This document shows, piece after piece, positions 34,760 through 45,066 of a stretch of 64,000 nt of DNA (positions are counted from its first letter, which is position 1; every line of letters begins with the position of its first letter). Source of the DNA: Thalassomonas actiniarum (GTDB lineage Bacteria > Pseudomonadota > Gammaproteobacteria > Enterobacterales > Alteromonadaceae); the NCBI RefSeq assembly GCF_000948975.2, contig NZ_CP059735.1, positions 2,480,001-2,544,000 on the forward strand, given 5' to 3'. Below the pieces are notes generated by a model. It was not told the origin of the DNA. It worked only from the letters and a program-made list of their open reading frames with translations, and ran no database searches. A program made the translations under genes and the position numbers.

Positions 34760-35662
34760 ATGAAAATAGGCTTGGCGCTGGGCAGCGGCTCTGCGCGTGG
34801 ATGGGCACATATCGGCGTGATTGAAGCCCTGGACCAGATGGGCATTCGTGTCGATGTGATTGCCGGTTGTTCGGTAGGCTCTTATGTCGGCGCAGTATAT
34901 GCCAATGATAACCTTGGCAGCTTAAAAACCTGGGTGAAAAGCCTGAGTGAATGGCAAGTGGCCGGTTTAATGGGCGTCGGTTTTAACCGCGGTGGTATCG
35001 CCAATGGTGAAAAAGTCTTCAGGCAGCTGCAGGAATTTTCCTTGCCGTCGTTTGAACTGCTGGAAAAGCCCTTTGGTGTGGTGGCCACGGATTTATACAG
35101 CGGCAAGGAAGTGTGGTTTACCCATGGCGATGTCATTGAAGCGGTCAGGGCATCTTGTGCTACCCCGGCATTATTTCCCTCGGTGTGGCATCGCGGGCAA
35201 AATCGCTGGCTGGTGGACGGTGCCTTGGTCAACCCCGTGCCGGTGTCGTTATGCCGCCATCTGGGGGCGGATTTTATCATCGGGGTTAATTTAAATTCAG
35301 ATCACCGGCCGCATTTGCGGGAAAGCCATACCCGGGAGCATCAGCACAATCAGGAAAAAACCGATAACTTCTTCGCTAAAAGCAAAACCTTAGTCAATCA
35401 GTGGCTCAAACGGGATCCTGAGGAAAAAGTACAACCCCAGTCCCCGAGTATGCTGGGAACCTTCACCGGGGCATTGGAAATTATGCAGGCCAGAGTGACC
35501 CGGGCGAAACTGGCGGGGGAGCCGCCGGAAATTTTGATCGAACCCCAGTTGGGGGATTTTGGCATGATGGAATATCACCGTGCACAGGAGTTAATTGATG
35601 AAGGCCATGCCAGTGTGGAACGCTTAGCACAACAAATTAAATACCAGTTGGGTTTAGTGTGA
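34760..35662 (+). CDS. rssA: Patatin-like phospholipase RssA
   Basis: A 300-residue patatin-like protein. The oxyanion loop GSGSARGWAHIGVIEAL (8-24) and GCSVGS, with nucleophile Ser38, together with Asp153 in LVDGALVNP give the Ser-Asp dyad. Length and motifs match E. coli RssA (301 residues). The N-terminus has no signal, so it is cytosolic or membrane-associated; actual lipid substrate is unknown. An ribosome binding aggagcg sequence precedes the start. Monocistronic. Confidence 0.88.
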   Translation: MKIGLALGSGSARGWAHIGVIEALDQMGIRVDVIAGCSVGSYVGAVYANDNLGSLKTWVKSLSEWQVAGLMGVGFNRGGIANGEKVFRQLQEFSLPSFELLEKPFGVVATDLYSGKEVWFTHGDVIEAVRASCATPALFPSVWHRGQNRWLVDGALVNPVPVSLCRHLGADFIIGVNLNSDHRPHLRESHTREHQHNQEKTDNFFAKSKTLVNQWLKRDPEEKVQPQSPSMLGTFTGALEIMQARVTRAKLAGEPPEILIEPQLGDFGMMEYHRAQELIDEGHASVERLAQQIKYQLGLV

Positions 35663-35752
35663 TTTGAAAGGCGTTTTTAACCGTAAATACTGCTTTTCTC
35701 GTTTATTCTGCAAATTTGGCCTGGTGCTTGGCTGATTGTACTGTTATCCCTG

Positions 35753-36103
35753 TTAGATCTTGTCCGCTTTTTGGTAGTCTGCTAAGCCGGCGTTTGTTAA
35801 AGCATCAAGCTCAGTAAATAAGTCCGTATCAAGTGCTTTAAAATTAAAACAGGACTTTCCCTGCATTTTCTTTTTTAATTCAACAGAGATATTTGAGAGT
35901 AACTCAGGATTACAATAAACCGGCATCAGGTGATAGGCCACTTTATCTTTAGATTGTTTCACCATGCCAAAGAAAATGGCTTTCTTTTTGGCATCGAGTT
36001 TGCCGGTATTGATGTAAAGGTTGCCGGGTTTATCTGTGGTGATTTCCAGCTTTGCGGCATGTTTTTTCATGATGTTTGCTAATGTTGTAAAAACCCTATC
36101 CAT
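35753..36103 (-). CDS. Conserved hypothetical protein, YdhG/DUF1801-like fold possible
   Basis: A 116-residue protein. KKAIFFGMVKQSKDKVAYHLMPVYCNPELL resembles the DUF1801-like core (a beta strand followed by a Tyr/Pro loop and helix), and MQGKSCFNFKALD with LFTELDALTNAGLADY are further conserved-looking blocks. Start ATG 36103 has gggag 6 bases upstream; the longer frame to 36136 is less likely. I do not know its function; the family label is tentative. Confidence 0.5.
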   Translation of the reverse strand: MDRVFTTLANIMKKHAAKLEITTDKPGNLYINTGKLDAKKKAIFFGMVKQSKDKVAYHLMPVYCNPELLSNISVELKKKMQGKSCFNFKALDTDLFTELDALTNAGLADYQKADKI

Positions 36104-36268
36104 TGCCACTCCCAAAAGGCATTCATGCTTGAGCATTTAAAATTGAAACACTCAGCTATCAGTCGGTAAATTATCTCTGTTAGCGGATAAGTTAACGCAT
36201 GATGACCCGGCTCTCAACCCTGATAAAGCGCTAACGCATTTTATTTAGCTTACAGCAGGTGACAAGGG

Positions 36269-37198
36269 TTATGAGGTTAAGTATTTGCCGCAAATTTGTG
36301 CCCGGCCAAGGTTTTTTGCCTGGTATAACTCTTTATCTGCGGTGTTGACAAAGTCGCTGAATACGCCTGTTGCCGGATCGGCGGTGCATATGCCGGCACT
36401 AAAGGTGACACAGGACTTCACACTGGACCCTTGGTGTTCTATATTTTTTTCAACGAAAGTCGCCAGTGATTTTTCCATTAGTTGTATCGAGGTTTCCAGA
36501 TCGGTATCGTAAAGCAGTACTGCAAATTCCTCTCCGCCGTAACGGGCAATAAAGTCAGAATTTCTGACAAAAGAGTCGGTTAAATTGGCGGCCATAATTC
36601 TCAGGCATTGATCGCCTGCCGGATGTCCGTAGAGATCATTGTATTGCTTGAAATAATCGATATCGAGTATGGCTAACGACAAGTATTTATGCTCACGCCG
36701 GGCCCGGTGCCATTCTTTTTTTAGCTGATCATCAAATGCCCTGCGATTGGGGATTTCCGTTAGGGCGTCGAAACAGGTGAGATGTTCGAGCAATTCGTTT
36801 TTTCTGATCAATTGAATTTGAAGTTTTACCCTGGCGCGCAGCACCACATCATTGACGGGTTTATGGATATAGTCGTTACCGCCAAGACTTAAGCCCCGGG
36901 CTTCATCATCCGGAGAATCCAGACTGGTCATAAAAATAATACTGATATTGCCATACTTTTCCCGGTTGGTGACCACATGCTGGCATATTTCGAAGCCGTT
37001 GCCGTCAGGTAGCTGGATATCGAGCAACATCAGGTCGAACGCAGAGCTACTGAGCAGTTCCAGGGCTCTCTTTCTGGTTTTGGCAATGGCAAGAATATAG
37101 TCAGTGCTTAAATACCCGGAAATCATTTGAATATTAGCGGCTTCGTCTTCCACCAGCAATATACGGTATTGCCTGACTAATTGTTTTTTTTCTTTCAT
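36269..37198 (-). CDS. Response regulator with GGDEF output
   Basis: A 309-residue two-domain protein. The N-terminal receiver (10-130) has LLVEDEAANIQM, phosphoacceptor Asp60 (LMLLDIQLPDG) and a Thr/Lys pair at FMTS and HKPVN. The C-terminal GGDEF domain carries DALTEIPNRRAFDDQ and YGGEEFAVLLYD; the inhibitory I-site RNSD, five residues before GGEEF, is intact, so cyclic di-GMP feedback is expected. It diverges from the giant hybrid kinase (174 bases) and may be its signalling partner, though no evidence beyond position is visible. Confidence 0.92.
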   Translation of the reverse strand: MKEKKQLVRQYRILLVEDEAANIQMISGYLSTDYILAIAKTRKRALELLSSSAFDLMLLDIQLPDGNGFEICQHVVTNREKYGNISIIFMTSLDSPDDEARGLSLGGNDYIHKPVNDVVLRARVKLQIQLIRKNELLEHLTCFDALTEIPNRRAFDDQLKKEWHRARREHKYLSLAILDIDYFKQYNDLYGHPAGDQCLRIMAANLTDSFVRNSDFIARYGGEEFAVLLYDTDLETSIQLMEKSLATFVEKNIEHQGSSVKSCVTFSAGICTADPATGVFSDFVNTADKELYQAKNLGRAQICGKYLTS

Positions 37199-37372
37199 TA
37201 TTTCATGGTGTTACAATAACTGTCGATTAAAGTATAGCAGAAGTAAATTCAGCGCGAATCTCTATTCGCCCATGGTTTGGAAATAAAAGCATAGCGGAGA
37301 ATATCAGGGGCATTGACTATACTGACTTTAAAATCTTGATATAACATCGGCGGATCAAGCCTGAGGCTGATC

Positions 37373-40300
37373 GTGAGTGATGCTAAAACCCTCTCTAAAT
37401 TTATTGTCTGCGTACTTTTGCTTTTTAGCTGTTTTCGCCTGTCGGCACTGGAAAGCTTGCCGTTTGAACCTGAAAATAATTCAACTCCCCCGATAAAAGA
37501 GGTGCAATCCGGCGCGAACGGCAATTTTCTTGTGCCGGGGATACAAGCCGGAACCCCGATAAGTTCCGGTGCCTTGGCGCCAACGCTGCCAATGAAAAAG
37601 ACGAGAGCTGGCGGGCTTGAACTGAGCGAAAAAGAATTAGCCTGGTTAACATCACACCCAGTGATCCGTGTTGGCAACGAAGTCGATTATGCCCCCTATG
37701 CTTTTTATCTTAATGGCCAAGCTGTCGGCTATTCTGTTGATTATATTGAAATGTTATTTAAACGCTTGGGGATCCAGGCCGAATATGTCCAGGACAACTT
37801 TGCTGGTTTGCTCAACAGGGGGAAACAAAAAGAAATAGATCTGCTCCATACTCTGTTTCGTTACCCGCCGGAACGGGAGCAATTTTTACTTTTTAGCCAG
37901 GCTTATAAAGTTTCTGTCAATGTGATTGTGACCCGCCGGGATGAAAGTGAGATCGCAGGGTTAGCTGATCTTGACGGCAGGAAAGTGGCTGCCGTCAAAG
38001 GAGATGCCGCCATAAGCATATTAACAAAAGAATTGCCGGAGGTTGCTATTCTTTTAGTTGAAAATAACGAGTCGGCATTAAAGGCCGTTGCTTTAGGCAA
38101 GGCAGATGCCACTGTCAATGAACTTGCGGTTGTCAATTATCTGAGTCGTAAATTATTGCTTAATAACCTTCATATTGCCGCAGAGCTGCAGGCACGCCAG
38201 GGAACGGCTCATAATTATCATCTGGCGGTGCGTAAGGATTGGCCTGAACTGGCATCGCTGTTAAACAAAGCCATGGCCAGCGTTAAACCGGAGGAGCTGG
38301 CTGTTTTGGACAACCGCTGGCTTGCACCTGCGGTCCAAGAGCAGCAAAATGGTGGGGTGACGTCTTTTGGGTCTGATAAAAAATGGCGTCACCTGGTGAT
38401 GCTTACGGTTGTTTTGTTTCTGGTTATTCTGATCACCTTGTTGCTGTTTCGTTTATTGGATCGTTCTAAAAAAAATCCGCTGGCTTATCCGTTTGCTTCT
38501 GCCGGCGGCAAACAAATTGCGGTAATGTTAAATACCTTTTTATTGGCCATCGCTTTGTTTCTGGCCTGGTGGGCGCTGGATAATGTGCGCGGCAAAATTG
38601 AGGAGCAGGTACGTGATTCTTTAGAAACCGTAGTTACTACCAGCCAGGAAGCCATGAATATTTGGGCGACAGATCAAATCAACGGATTGCAGGAGCTTGC
38701 CGCCAGTCCTGAGCTGCTTTCCTATGTTAGCAACCAGCTCTCTTTTATCCGCCGGGGGAACAGGCAGGCTGCGGTCATGGTTGCTGAAAAATTGCAGCTT
38801 TTGTTTACCGGGTTGCAAGCCAAAGGTAATTATACCGGTTTCTTTGTTATCGCAGAAGACGGCACTAATCTTGGGGCGATGCAAGTGTCTGATTTCGGGC
38901 AGGTGAACTTGATTTCCCGGCAAAGGCCTGAGCTGTTGCAGCGTGTCTTTCAAGGGGAAGCTTTGCTGGTGCCGCCGATAATATCCGATGTGGTTTCAGC
39001 CGGTGTGGCCAATGTTGCCGGCCATGATTATCCGCCGACCATGTTTTTTTTGGCCCCGGTGAAGGACAGTAACGGCAAGGTGATAGCGGCACTGGCCGAG
39101 CGTTTTAATCCTCACGGGGAATTTGCCCGGATACACTATCTGGGTAGGATGGGCACCAGTGGTGAAACCTATTCTTTTGACAGCCAAGGGCAGCTGTTAT
39201 CTAAGAGCCGGTTCGAGGCCAACCTGCTGAAAAACGGGCTGTTGCAGGAAAATACCCAAAGTATTCTTTCTATTGAAATCCGGGATCCCGGCGGCGACCT
39301 GATCCAGGGTTTTGAGCCGGTGCTACCGGTTAAGGCGCGCCCGTTGACCCGGATGGCCAAGAGTGCCATTGCCGGTGAAACCGGCTCTGATATTCGCAGT
39401 TATCGCGATTATCGTGGTATTAAGGTGATGGGGGCCTGGCTTTGGGATCCTGTGCTGGGGATCGGTATGACCACGGAAATCGATGCCGATGAAGCCATGG
39501 AAGCTTATTACACAGCCCGGCTTACTGTGTTTTCTGTACTTGCCGTGATGGTGGTCATTTCTATTGCTTTTACCCTGTTTACTATGGTGCTTGGTAGTCG
39601 GGCAAACCGGGCTTTGCAGCTAGCCCATGATAGCTTGGAAGACAGGGTCTTTACCCGTACCCGGGAGCTGGAACAGGCGCTGCAAGAATTGGCTAGCAAC
39701 GAACAGCGTTTGCAGATAGTTGTAGATAATGTGCCGGCGGCGATTTTTTTTAAAGATGCCTTAGGGCATCACCAACTCGTTAATAATATGTTTGAGCAGG
39801 TGGTTGGTTTGCCGCAAAAAGAAGTCTTGGGTAAAACCGACCTGCAGATGTTTTCCAGGGACATTGCCGAGCGGTTGATGAAGGTTGACCGGCAAGTGAT
39901 GAGCAGCGGCAAAGCAGTGCAATTTGAAGAGCAGGGCTTGCATGAAAGCGTCAGTGCACACGACTTTTTAATCACCAAAGTGCCTATTCTTTCCAGTGAA
40001 AATAAAACCTTAGGTTTGGTCGGTGTTGCCCTGGATATCAGTAAAAGAAAACAGGCAGAAAGACAATTAAGGCAGGCGCTGCTTGATCTGAAGGAGCAAA
40101 AATTCATCCTGGATCAGCATGCCATTGTTGCCGTAACCGATCTTGACGGCAATATCAGCTATGTGAATGAAAAATTTGTTGAAATAAGCGGTTATACCAG
40201 TGATGAGCTGCTGGGAAAAAATCACCGGTTACTTGCTTCCGATCAGCATGACCAGGCCTTTTGGCAGCAAATGTACCGCACGGTGAATGCCGGCGAGGTC

Positions 40301-42751
40301 TGGCATAATGAAGTCTGTAATCGCGCCAAAGACGGCCATTTATACTGGGTTGAAGCCACTATTGCCACCTTTAGCAGCGATACCGGCAATCCGCGGGCCT
40401 ATGTTGCCATTCATACCGATATCAGCGAAAGGAAGCGTTACGAGGCTGAGCTGGAGCAGGCCAGGTTGCAGGCGGAAACCGCCAACCGGGCGAAAAGCGA
40501 TTTTCTGGCCAGTATGAGTCATGAGATCCGCACTCCCATGAACGGGGTGCTCGGCATGCTGGGATTACTGGCTAACAGTCCCCTGACCACAGAGCAGCAA
40601 CACAGGGTTACGGTGGCAGAAAACAGTGCTAAGGCGCTGTTGTCTTTGATTAATGATATTCTCGATTTTTCTAAAATAGAAGCGGGGAAAATCGAACTGG
40701 AAGAGCTGGACTTTGACTTACGTCATCTGCTGGAAGAAATAGCCCTGAGTATGGCGTTTCGCGCCGATGAAAAAAGCCTGGAGCTGTTGCTGGATGTAAC
40801 CGATATTGATTATTCCATGGTGATAGGGGACCAGAGCCGTTTGCGCCAGATAGTGATTAATTTGCTCAGTAATGCCATCAAGTTTACCCATGAAGGTGAA
40901 GTAGTGATCACTGCTTCGCTGGAGCAATCAGGCGGTGAAACTTTAAAATTTATTTGCAGTGTGCGCGATACCGGAGATGGCATTGCTGAGGATGCTATTG
41001 CGATCCTGTTCGACTCCTTTACCCAGGCGGATGTCTCCACGACCCGAAAATACGGCGGTACCGGGCTGGGACTGACTATCTGCAAAAGGTTATGTCAGCA
41101 GATGTCGGGAGATATCAGGGTGACAAGTGAGCTGGGAAAAGGCAGCTGCTTTACCTTTGATGTTTTACTTAAACCCAGTGCCCGTTCGGTGAAAGTGATG
41201 CCAAAGGTCGATATCAGCCGTTTGAATATCTTGATTGTTGATGATAATGCAACCAACCGGGAAATTTATCGTCATCAGCTGGAGCACTGGGGGGCATCTG
41301 TGGTTGAAGCACAAAGCGGCGATGCGGCACTGGCCTTGTGCCGGCAACATCAAGAACATTTATTTGATATTGCCCTGATAGATTTGCATATGCCGGAAAT
41401 GGACGGCAAGTCTCTGGCAAAAGCTATCCGTCAACAATCCCGGTTTGACGGTATGAAAATGATCCTGATGACGTCTATGCCGGAAAGCAATGATCATCAG
41501 GCCTTATATGAAATGGGCTTTAGCGGCTTTTTTAGCAAGCCGGTAGCCACCGCCGATTTATTTGATGCCTTGTCTGTGGTTACGGCTGAAGCAGAAATTA
41601 GTCCGGAGCATGCCAGGATAGTCACCCGGGCTTACCTGGATACTTTTGGCCGGGATCATTTGTCTGCTCAGCCCTTACCGCTTTGGCCCGCCGATACCCG
41701 GATTTTGCTGGTGGAAGATAACCAGGTGAACCAACTGGTGGTTCAGGGACTGTTGCAGGAGTTGTCTCTTGATTGTGATTTTGCCGGTAACGGCTTTGAA
41801 GCCATCGCCGGGTTAAGAGAGTCGCCGCAAGATGCTGCCTATACCCTGATTTTTATGGATTGTCAGATGCCAGAGCTCGATGGTTATGAAACCACCCGCC
41901 GTATCCGCCGTGGTAAAGCCGGTGAAAGATATCTTAAAGTTCCTGTGATTGCCATGACCGCCAATGCCATGAAAGGTGATCGGGAAAAGTGTCTCAATGC
42001 CGGTATGGACGATTACCTGACAAAGCCTTTAGCCAGGGAGGCCATAGTACAGGCGCTTTGTCGCTGGCTGTCGGTGGAAAACAGGGAAGATAACGCCCTC
42101 GGGGAACTTCAGGGAGGATTGGCTGTTTCCGGGGCAGAGGTGGTGTGCTCGCGTAAACTGCCGGAGAAAATCTTATTGCATTTGCCTCCCGGCCTTAACG
42201 CCGTTGATTTTAACCATAAGCGGCCTGAGGCTGTAGAAAGCCCCGAAATTTATCTCAAAGCCTTATCCCTTTATGTCCGCCAGGGGCAAGAGGTACTGGA
42301 GCAACTGGCCGGGGATGCCGCCCGGGCGCCCGTGGAGGGGATTGAAAAAATCATCCATGCGGTAAAAGGCACCAGTGGTAATTTAGGTATGTATCTTGTC
42401 TATGAACAAGCCCTCGCCCTTGAGCAGATGATTGTTGAAAGCGGCAGTCTTGAGCTGGCAGCATTTGAGCAATTTTGTCATTTACTCCAGCAATCCCTTG
42501 GTGATGCCCGGAAAATACTCCAGCTCAATGAAGTGGAAAAGGGGAATATTCAGGTGCGCGATTATCAAGAGGTCAAACAACTATTGATCGACTTGTTAAC
42601 TAAAAGTGAGCTGATTCCAGAATCCCTGTTGCTTGAATTCAGGGCCGGCGCCGGCCAGCATCTTAATGCTGAAATGCTGACTTTAATCACGGATGCCCTG
42701 GATAATTTTGATTATGAAGAAGCTTTAACACTTTTGATGAAGCAGAGTTAA
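37373..42751 (+). CDS. Giant hybrid sensor histidine kinase (SBP, Cache, 2 PAS, HK, 2 REC, HPt)
   Basis: A 1792-residue membrane sensor. A signal peptide is followed by a periplasmic solute-binding module (about 83-325, IRVGNEVDYAPYAFYLNG), two membrane segments at 340-361 and 385-403, a large extracytoplasmic Cache-like domain (405-715), another membrane segment near 720-742, two PAS domains (780-1025), HisKA with phosphoacceptor His1050 (SHEIRTPMNGV), HATPase (about 1150-1275, NLLSNAIKFT, GTGLGLTI), receiver 1 with Asp1337, receiver 2 with Asp1496, and an HPt domain with His1662 (HAVKGTSGNLG). The whole phosphorelay is thus in one chain (BvgS-like). Start is GTG. Confidence 0.93.
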   Translation: MSDAKTLSKFIVCVLLLFSCFRLSALESLPFEPENNSTPPIKEVQSGANGNFLVPGIQAGTPISSGALAPTLPMKKTRAGGLELSEKELAWLTSHPVIRVGNEVDYAPYAFYLNGQAVGYSVDYIEMLFKRLGIQAEYVQDNFAGLLNRGKQKEIDLLHTLFRYPPEREQFLLFSQAYKVSVNVIVTRRDESEIAGLADLDGRKVAAVKGDAAISILTKELPEVAILLVENNESALKAVALGKADATVNELAVVNYLSRKLLLNNLHIAAELQARQGTAHNYHLAVRKDWPELASLLNKAMASVKPEELAVLDNRWLAPAVQEQQNGGVTSFGSDKKWRHLVMLTVVLFLVILITLLLFRLLDRSKKNPLAYPFASAGGKQIAVMLNTFLLAIALFLAWWALDNVRGKIEEQVRDSLETVVTTSQEAMNIWATDQINGLQELAASPELLSYVSNQLSFIRRGNRQAAVMVAEKLQLLFTGLQAKGNYTGFFVIAEDGTNLGAMQVSDFGQVNLISRQRPELLQRVFQGEALLVPPIISDVVSAGVANVAGHDYPPTMFFLAPVKDSNGKVIAALAERFNPHGEFARIHYLGRMGTSGETYSFDSQGQLLSKSRFEANLLKNGLLQENTQSILSIEIRDPGGDLIQGFEPVLPVKARPLTRMAKSAIAGETGSDIRSYRDYRGIKVMGAWLWDPVLGIGMTTEIDADEAMEAYYTARLTVFSVLAVMVVISIAFTLFTMVLGSRANRALQLAHDSLEDRVFTRTRELEQALQELASNEQRLQIVVDNVPAAIFFKDALGHHQLVNNMFEQVVGLPQKEVLGKTDLQMFSRDIAERLMKVDRQVMSSGKAVQFEEQGLHESVSAHDFLITKVPILSSENKTLGLVGVALDISKRKQAERQLRQALLDLKEQKFILDQHAIVAVTDLDGNISYVNEKFVEISGYTSDELLGKNHRLLASDQHDQAFWQQMYRTVNAGEVWHNEVCNRAKDGHLYWVEATIATFSSDTGNPRAYVAIHTDISERKRYEAELEQARLQAETANRAKSDFLASMSHEIRTPMNGVLGMLGLLANSPLTTEQQHRVTVAENSAKALLSLINDILDFSKIEAGKIELEELDFDLRHLLEEIALSMAFRADEKSLELLLDVTDIDYSMVIGDQSRLRQIVINLLSNAIKFTHEGEVVITASLEQSGGETLKFICSVRDTGDGIAEDAIAILFDSFTQADVSTTRKYGGTGLGLTICKRLCQQMSGDIRVTSELGKGSCFTFDVLLKPSARSVKVMPKVDISRLNILIVDDNATNREIYRHQLEHWGASVVEAQSGDAALALCRQHQEHLFDIALIDLHMPEMDGKSLAKAIRQQSRFDGMKMILMTSMPESNDHQALYEMGFSGFFSKPVATADLFDALSVVTAEAEISPEHARIVTRAYLDTFGRDHLSAQPLPLWPADTRILLVEDNQVNQLVVQGLLQELSLDCDFAGNGFEAIAGLRESPQDAAYTLIFMDCQMPELDGYETTRRIRRGKAGERYLKVPVIAMTANAMKGDREKCLNAGMDDYLTKPLAREAIVQALCRWLSVENREDNALGELQGGLAVSGAEVVCSRKLPEKILLHLPPGLNAVDFNHKRPEAVESPEIYLKALSLYVRQGQEVLEQLAGDAARAPVEGIEKIIHAVKGTSGNLGMYLVYEQALALEQMIVESGSLELAAFEQFCHLLQQSLGDARKILQLNEVEKGNIQVRDYQEVKQLLIDLLTKSELIPESLLLEFRAGAGQHLNAEMLTLITDALDNFDYEEALTLLMKQS

Positions 42752-42977
42752 GGTGATGGTTTATTATTTTTTGCTTGATGAAACAAATGAGCTATCAATA
42801 CCTTATTGGCTTGTTGCCGCGGACAAATGCCGGGACGGGCTGTGGTTACACCGGCGGGCTGATACCGTAAAAGGCCGGATGTGATACTTATATCTTTACT
42901 TGACGTCAAAAATAACCGGCGCATCTTACCCTGGGGACGAAAAGGAGTGCACCGGTTTGTTTGGCGGGATAACGGTG

Positions 42978-43361
42978 TTAAGCCAAATCTTCTATCGCGG
43001 CGATGGCCTGACTAAAGTCCGCCAGCTCCAGCTCCAGGCAATCTCCTTCAACAGGCCAGTTAACCCCGATAATAATGCCGTCTTCATTGAGATCTTCAAT
43101 CCAGAATTCCAGCCAGTCGGATACGCTGATTTGTGCCGGCTGATAATCCTGCCATTCGTCAATGCAATGTTGCCCGGCAAGTTGCTCGCTTGACCATACC
43201 GGCATAACATCTGTTTCTTCAAAGTTGACCGAGGCCAGGACAACCCAGTCCTCACTGTCTTTATCCTGTAATGCCCACAGTACCTGTTCTGGTTTTACTG
43301 CGCTAAGAAATTCGGCCAGTACCGGATGCTCTGTTGCATTTTCCTGCTTGTTGTCGCTCAT
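42978..43361 (-). CDS. DUF2750 family protein
   Basis: A 127-residue acidic cytosolic protein. VLWALQDKDSEDWVVLAS, VMPVWSSEQLAGQHC, ISVSDWLEFWIEDLNEDG and IIGVNWPVEG match the DUF2750 pattern (a Trp-rich alpha/beta domain of unknown role). It follows in the same direction as the Omp85-like gene, 84 bases downstream, and might be cotranscribed. Function unknown. Confidence 0.8.
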   Translation of the reverse strand: MSDNKQENATEHPVLAEFLSAVKPEQVLWALQDKDSEDWVVLASVNFEETDVMPVWSSEQLAGQHCIDEWQDYQPAQISVSDWLEFWIEDLNEDGIIIGVNWPVEGDCLELELADFSQAIAAIEDLA

Positions 43362-43445
43362 AATCTGCTCATATCAATTGAAATTAGGGGCAATTATACG
43401 GACAAAGTGGCCAATAGTCAGTGTTAACGGCTGCATTGCCTGAAA

Positions 43446-45053
43446 TCAGAATGCCCGTTTGCTTTCCAGGCGAATTTCCCAACCGTCGATATCCGGATTA
43501 TCGGTCAGCGGATAGGCTAAATCGACATGTATTACCTGGCCATCCCGTCGGGCATGAGGGGTAAAAAGCCTCAGCCCCAGGCCGACAGATTGCAGCCAGC
43601 CCGGTTCTATGTTTTCCCGCGGTGTGCTGCCGCTGGTTTTACCGCTGTCGAGAAATAACGCCGCTCCCATATCAAACAGCCGGTAAAGGTTGATCCCGGG
43701 GTAATACCTGAGTTCGCCGGTAAATAAAATGCTGTTTTTGCCGTGCTGATATTGCAGCGGATAACCCCGAAGCCCCTTACCGCCGCCTAAGGCGACAGGC
43801 AGATCTAAATACTGGTTATGGCTGAATTTGGAGATGTTTTTAAAATACAGTGTCCAGCGCCCTGATAATACATGAAAAAGCTCGGCGGAGACTTGGGTTA
43901 ATAACCGGGTATTGCTGCCATGGTGGCCTTCATGCCTGGCGGATAACAGTAAATGGGAATCTTTAAACAATTTATAGCCTTTATGTATTTCGGCCTGCCA
44001 TAAAATATCGGCGCTATTTTGCTTATCTGTGGTGCTGACACCTACGCTGGATTTTAGCTGCCAGCCCAGGTTGACATCTTCGTGCTGGCTGATCAGCTGC
44101 AGGTTTCTCAGTGTCCGGTAGTCATTCTCGATATATTCAAGCCCCAGCCAGGGATATAAAAAATACCTGTCTCGGGGTAATTCATTGTCCGGGATATGCT
44201 TGGCCGGGTCTTCTCGTTGGCTGAAGCTGTGCTTATCCTGCGTGATGCCCAGCTCGTATCTGAGGGAATAGCCCGGTGTCTGTTTTTTTAGCCAGCCGAA
44301 ACTGGCGGTCTTATAACGGATGTCATGACGAAAAACCGTGTCGTTTTCACCGTTTTGGTAAATGGTATCTTCCCTTTCTTCATCATTGAAACCAAGTGTA
44401 AAGGCATTACTACTGCTGAGGCTGACAAAAGGTTTAGATAAAAAAAGGGATAGCTGCTTGCCGTCATCATTGTCTGATATCCGGTAACTGGCCTGGCTGT
44501 GATTGTGTAAAAACAGCGGCACATGGCCGTCAAATTTAAAGCCGCTGCGCTGTGAGTTGGAAAAAGACTTGATCTCGGCGTCAATGCCTAACCCCAGCAG
44601 ATTCCTGTCTTTAAGCCCTATGGCAAAGCGGTTTTCACCGCCTTTACGGGCTAGGTCGAGAGAGGGCAATAATGACCAGTTATCCCAGACTTCAATCCTC
44701 ACCCGGTTGCCAGCTTTATCCATGGAAACTTTGGCCTTATGGAGGTATTTTTTATCCCGCAAGTGCCGCTCCAGCTGGTCCAGGTCATCTGGTAAAAAAC
44801 GGCATTTTTGTGTGAAAAACGCCGACTCGTTTTTTAAGGTGATTTCTTTGGTTTTGATATGTAAATAGTTTGCCCAGCGATGGAAAAAGTAGGTTTGCGG
44901 CTGGTTCTCATCGAAGATTGGGTGACTGATAAAAGTAAATTCAGGTCTGGGGCAGGGGGCCGTACCTGTGTTGGCCCAAAGGGGGGAACTTACTAGCTGC
45001 AAGAGTAAAAAATTTAAGCAATATAAATAATAACCAATTCTGGCCGGAAACAT
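43446..45053 (-). CDS. Omp85/BamA-like outer-membrane barrel protein
   Basis: A 535-residue protein with signal peptide, a single POTRA-like region (about 65-120, DQLERHLRDKKYLHKAKVSM) and a C-terminal beta barrel. The Omp85 signature is GGGKGLRGYP (the equivalent of VRGF), followed by YYPGINLYRLFDMGAALFLD, and the last strand ends in a Phe. Shorter than BamA, it resembles one-POTRA surface-antigen or TamA-related proteins of unknown client. The preceding six-helix membrane protein gene is 13 bases upstream, so both form an operon. Confidence 0.75.
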   Translation of the reverse strand: MFPARIGYYLYCLNFLLLQLVSSPLWANTGTAPCPRPEFTFISHPIFDENQPQTYFFHRWANYLHIKTKEITLKNESAFFTQKCRFLPDDLDQLERHLRDKKYLHKAKVSMDKAGNRVRIEVWDNWSLLPSLDLARKGGENRFAIGLKDRNLLGLGIDAEIKSFSNSQRSGFKFDGHVPLFLHNHSQASYRISDNDDGKQLSLFLSKPFVSLSSSNAFTLGFNDEEREDTIYQNGENDTVFRHDIRYKTASFGWLKKQTPGYSLRYELGITQDKHSFSQREDPAKHIPDNELPRDRYFLYPWLGLEYIENDYRTLRNLQLISQHEDVNLGWQLKSSVGVSTTDKQNSADILWQAEIHKGYKLFKDSHLLLSARHEGHHGSNTRLLTQVSAELFHVLSGRWTLYFKNISKFSHNQYLDLPVALGGGKGLRGYPLQYQHGKNSILFTGELRYYPGINLYRLFDMGAALFLDSGKTSGSTPRENIEPGWLQSVGLGLRLFTPHARRDGQVIHVDLAYPLTDNPDIDGWEIRLESKRAF

Positions 45054-45066
45054 TCGGGCCTCACCA

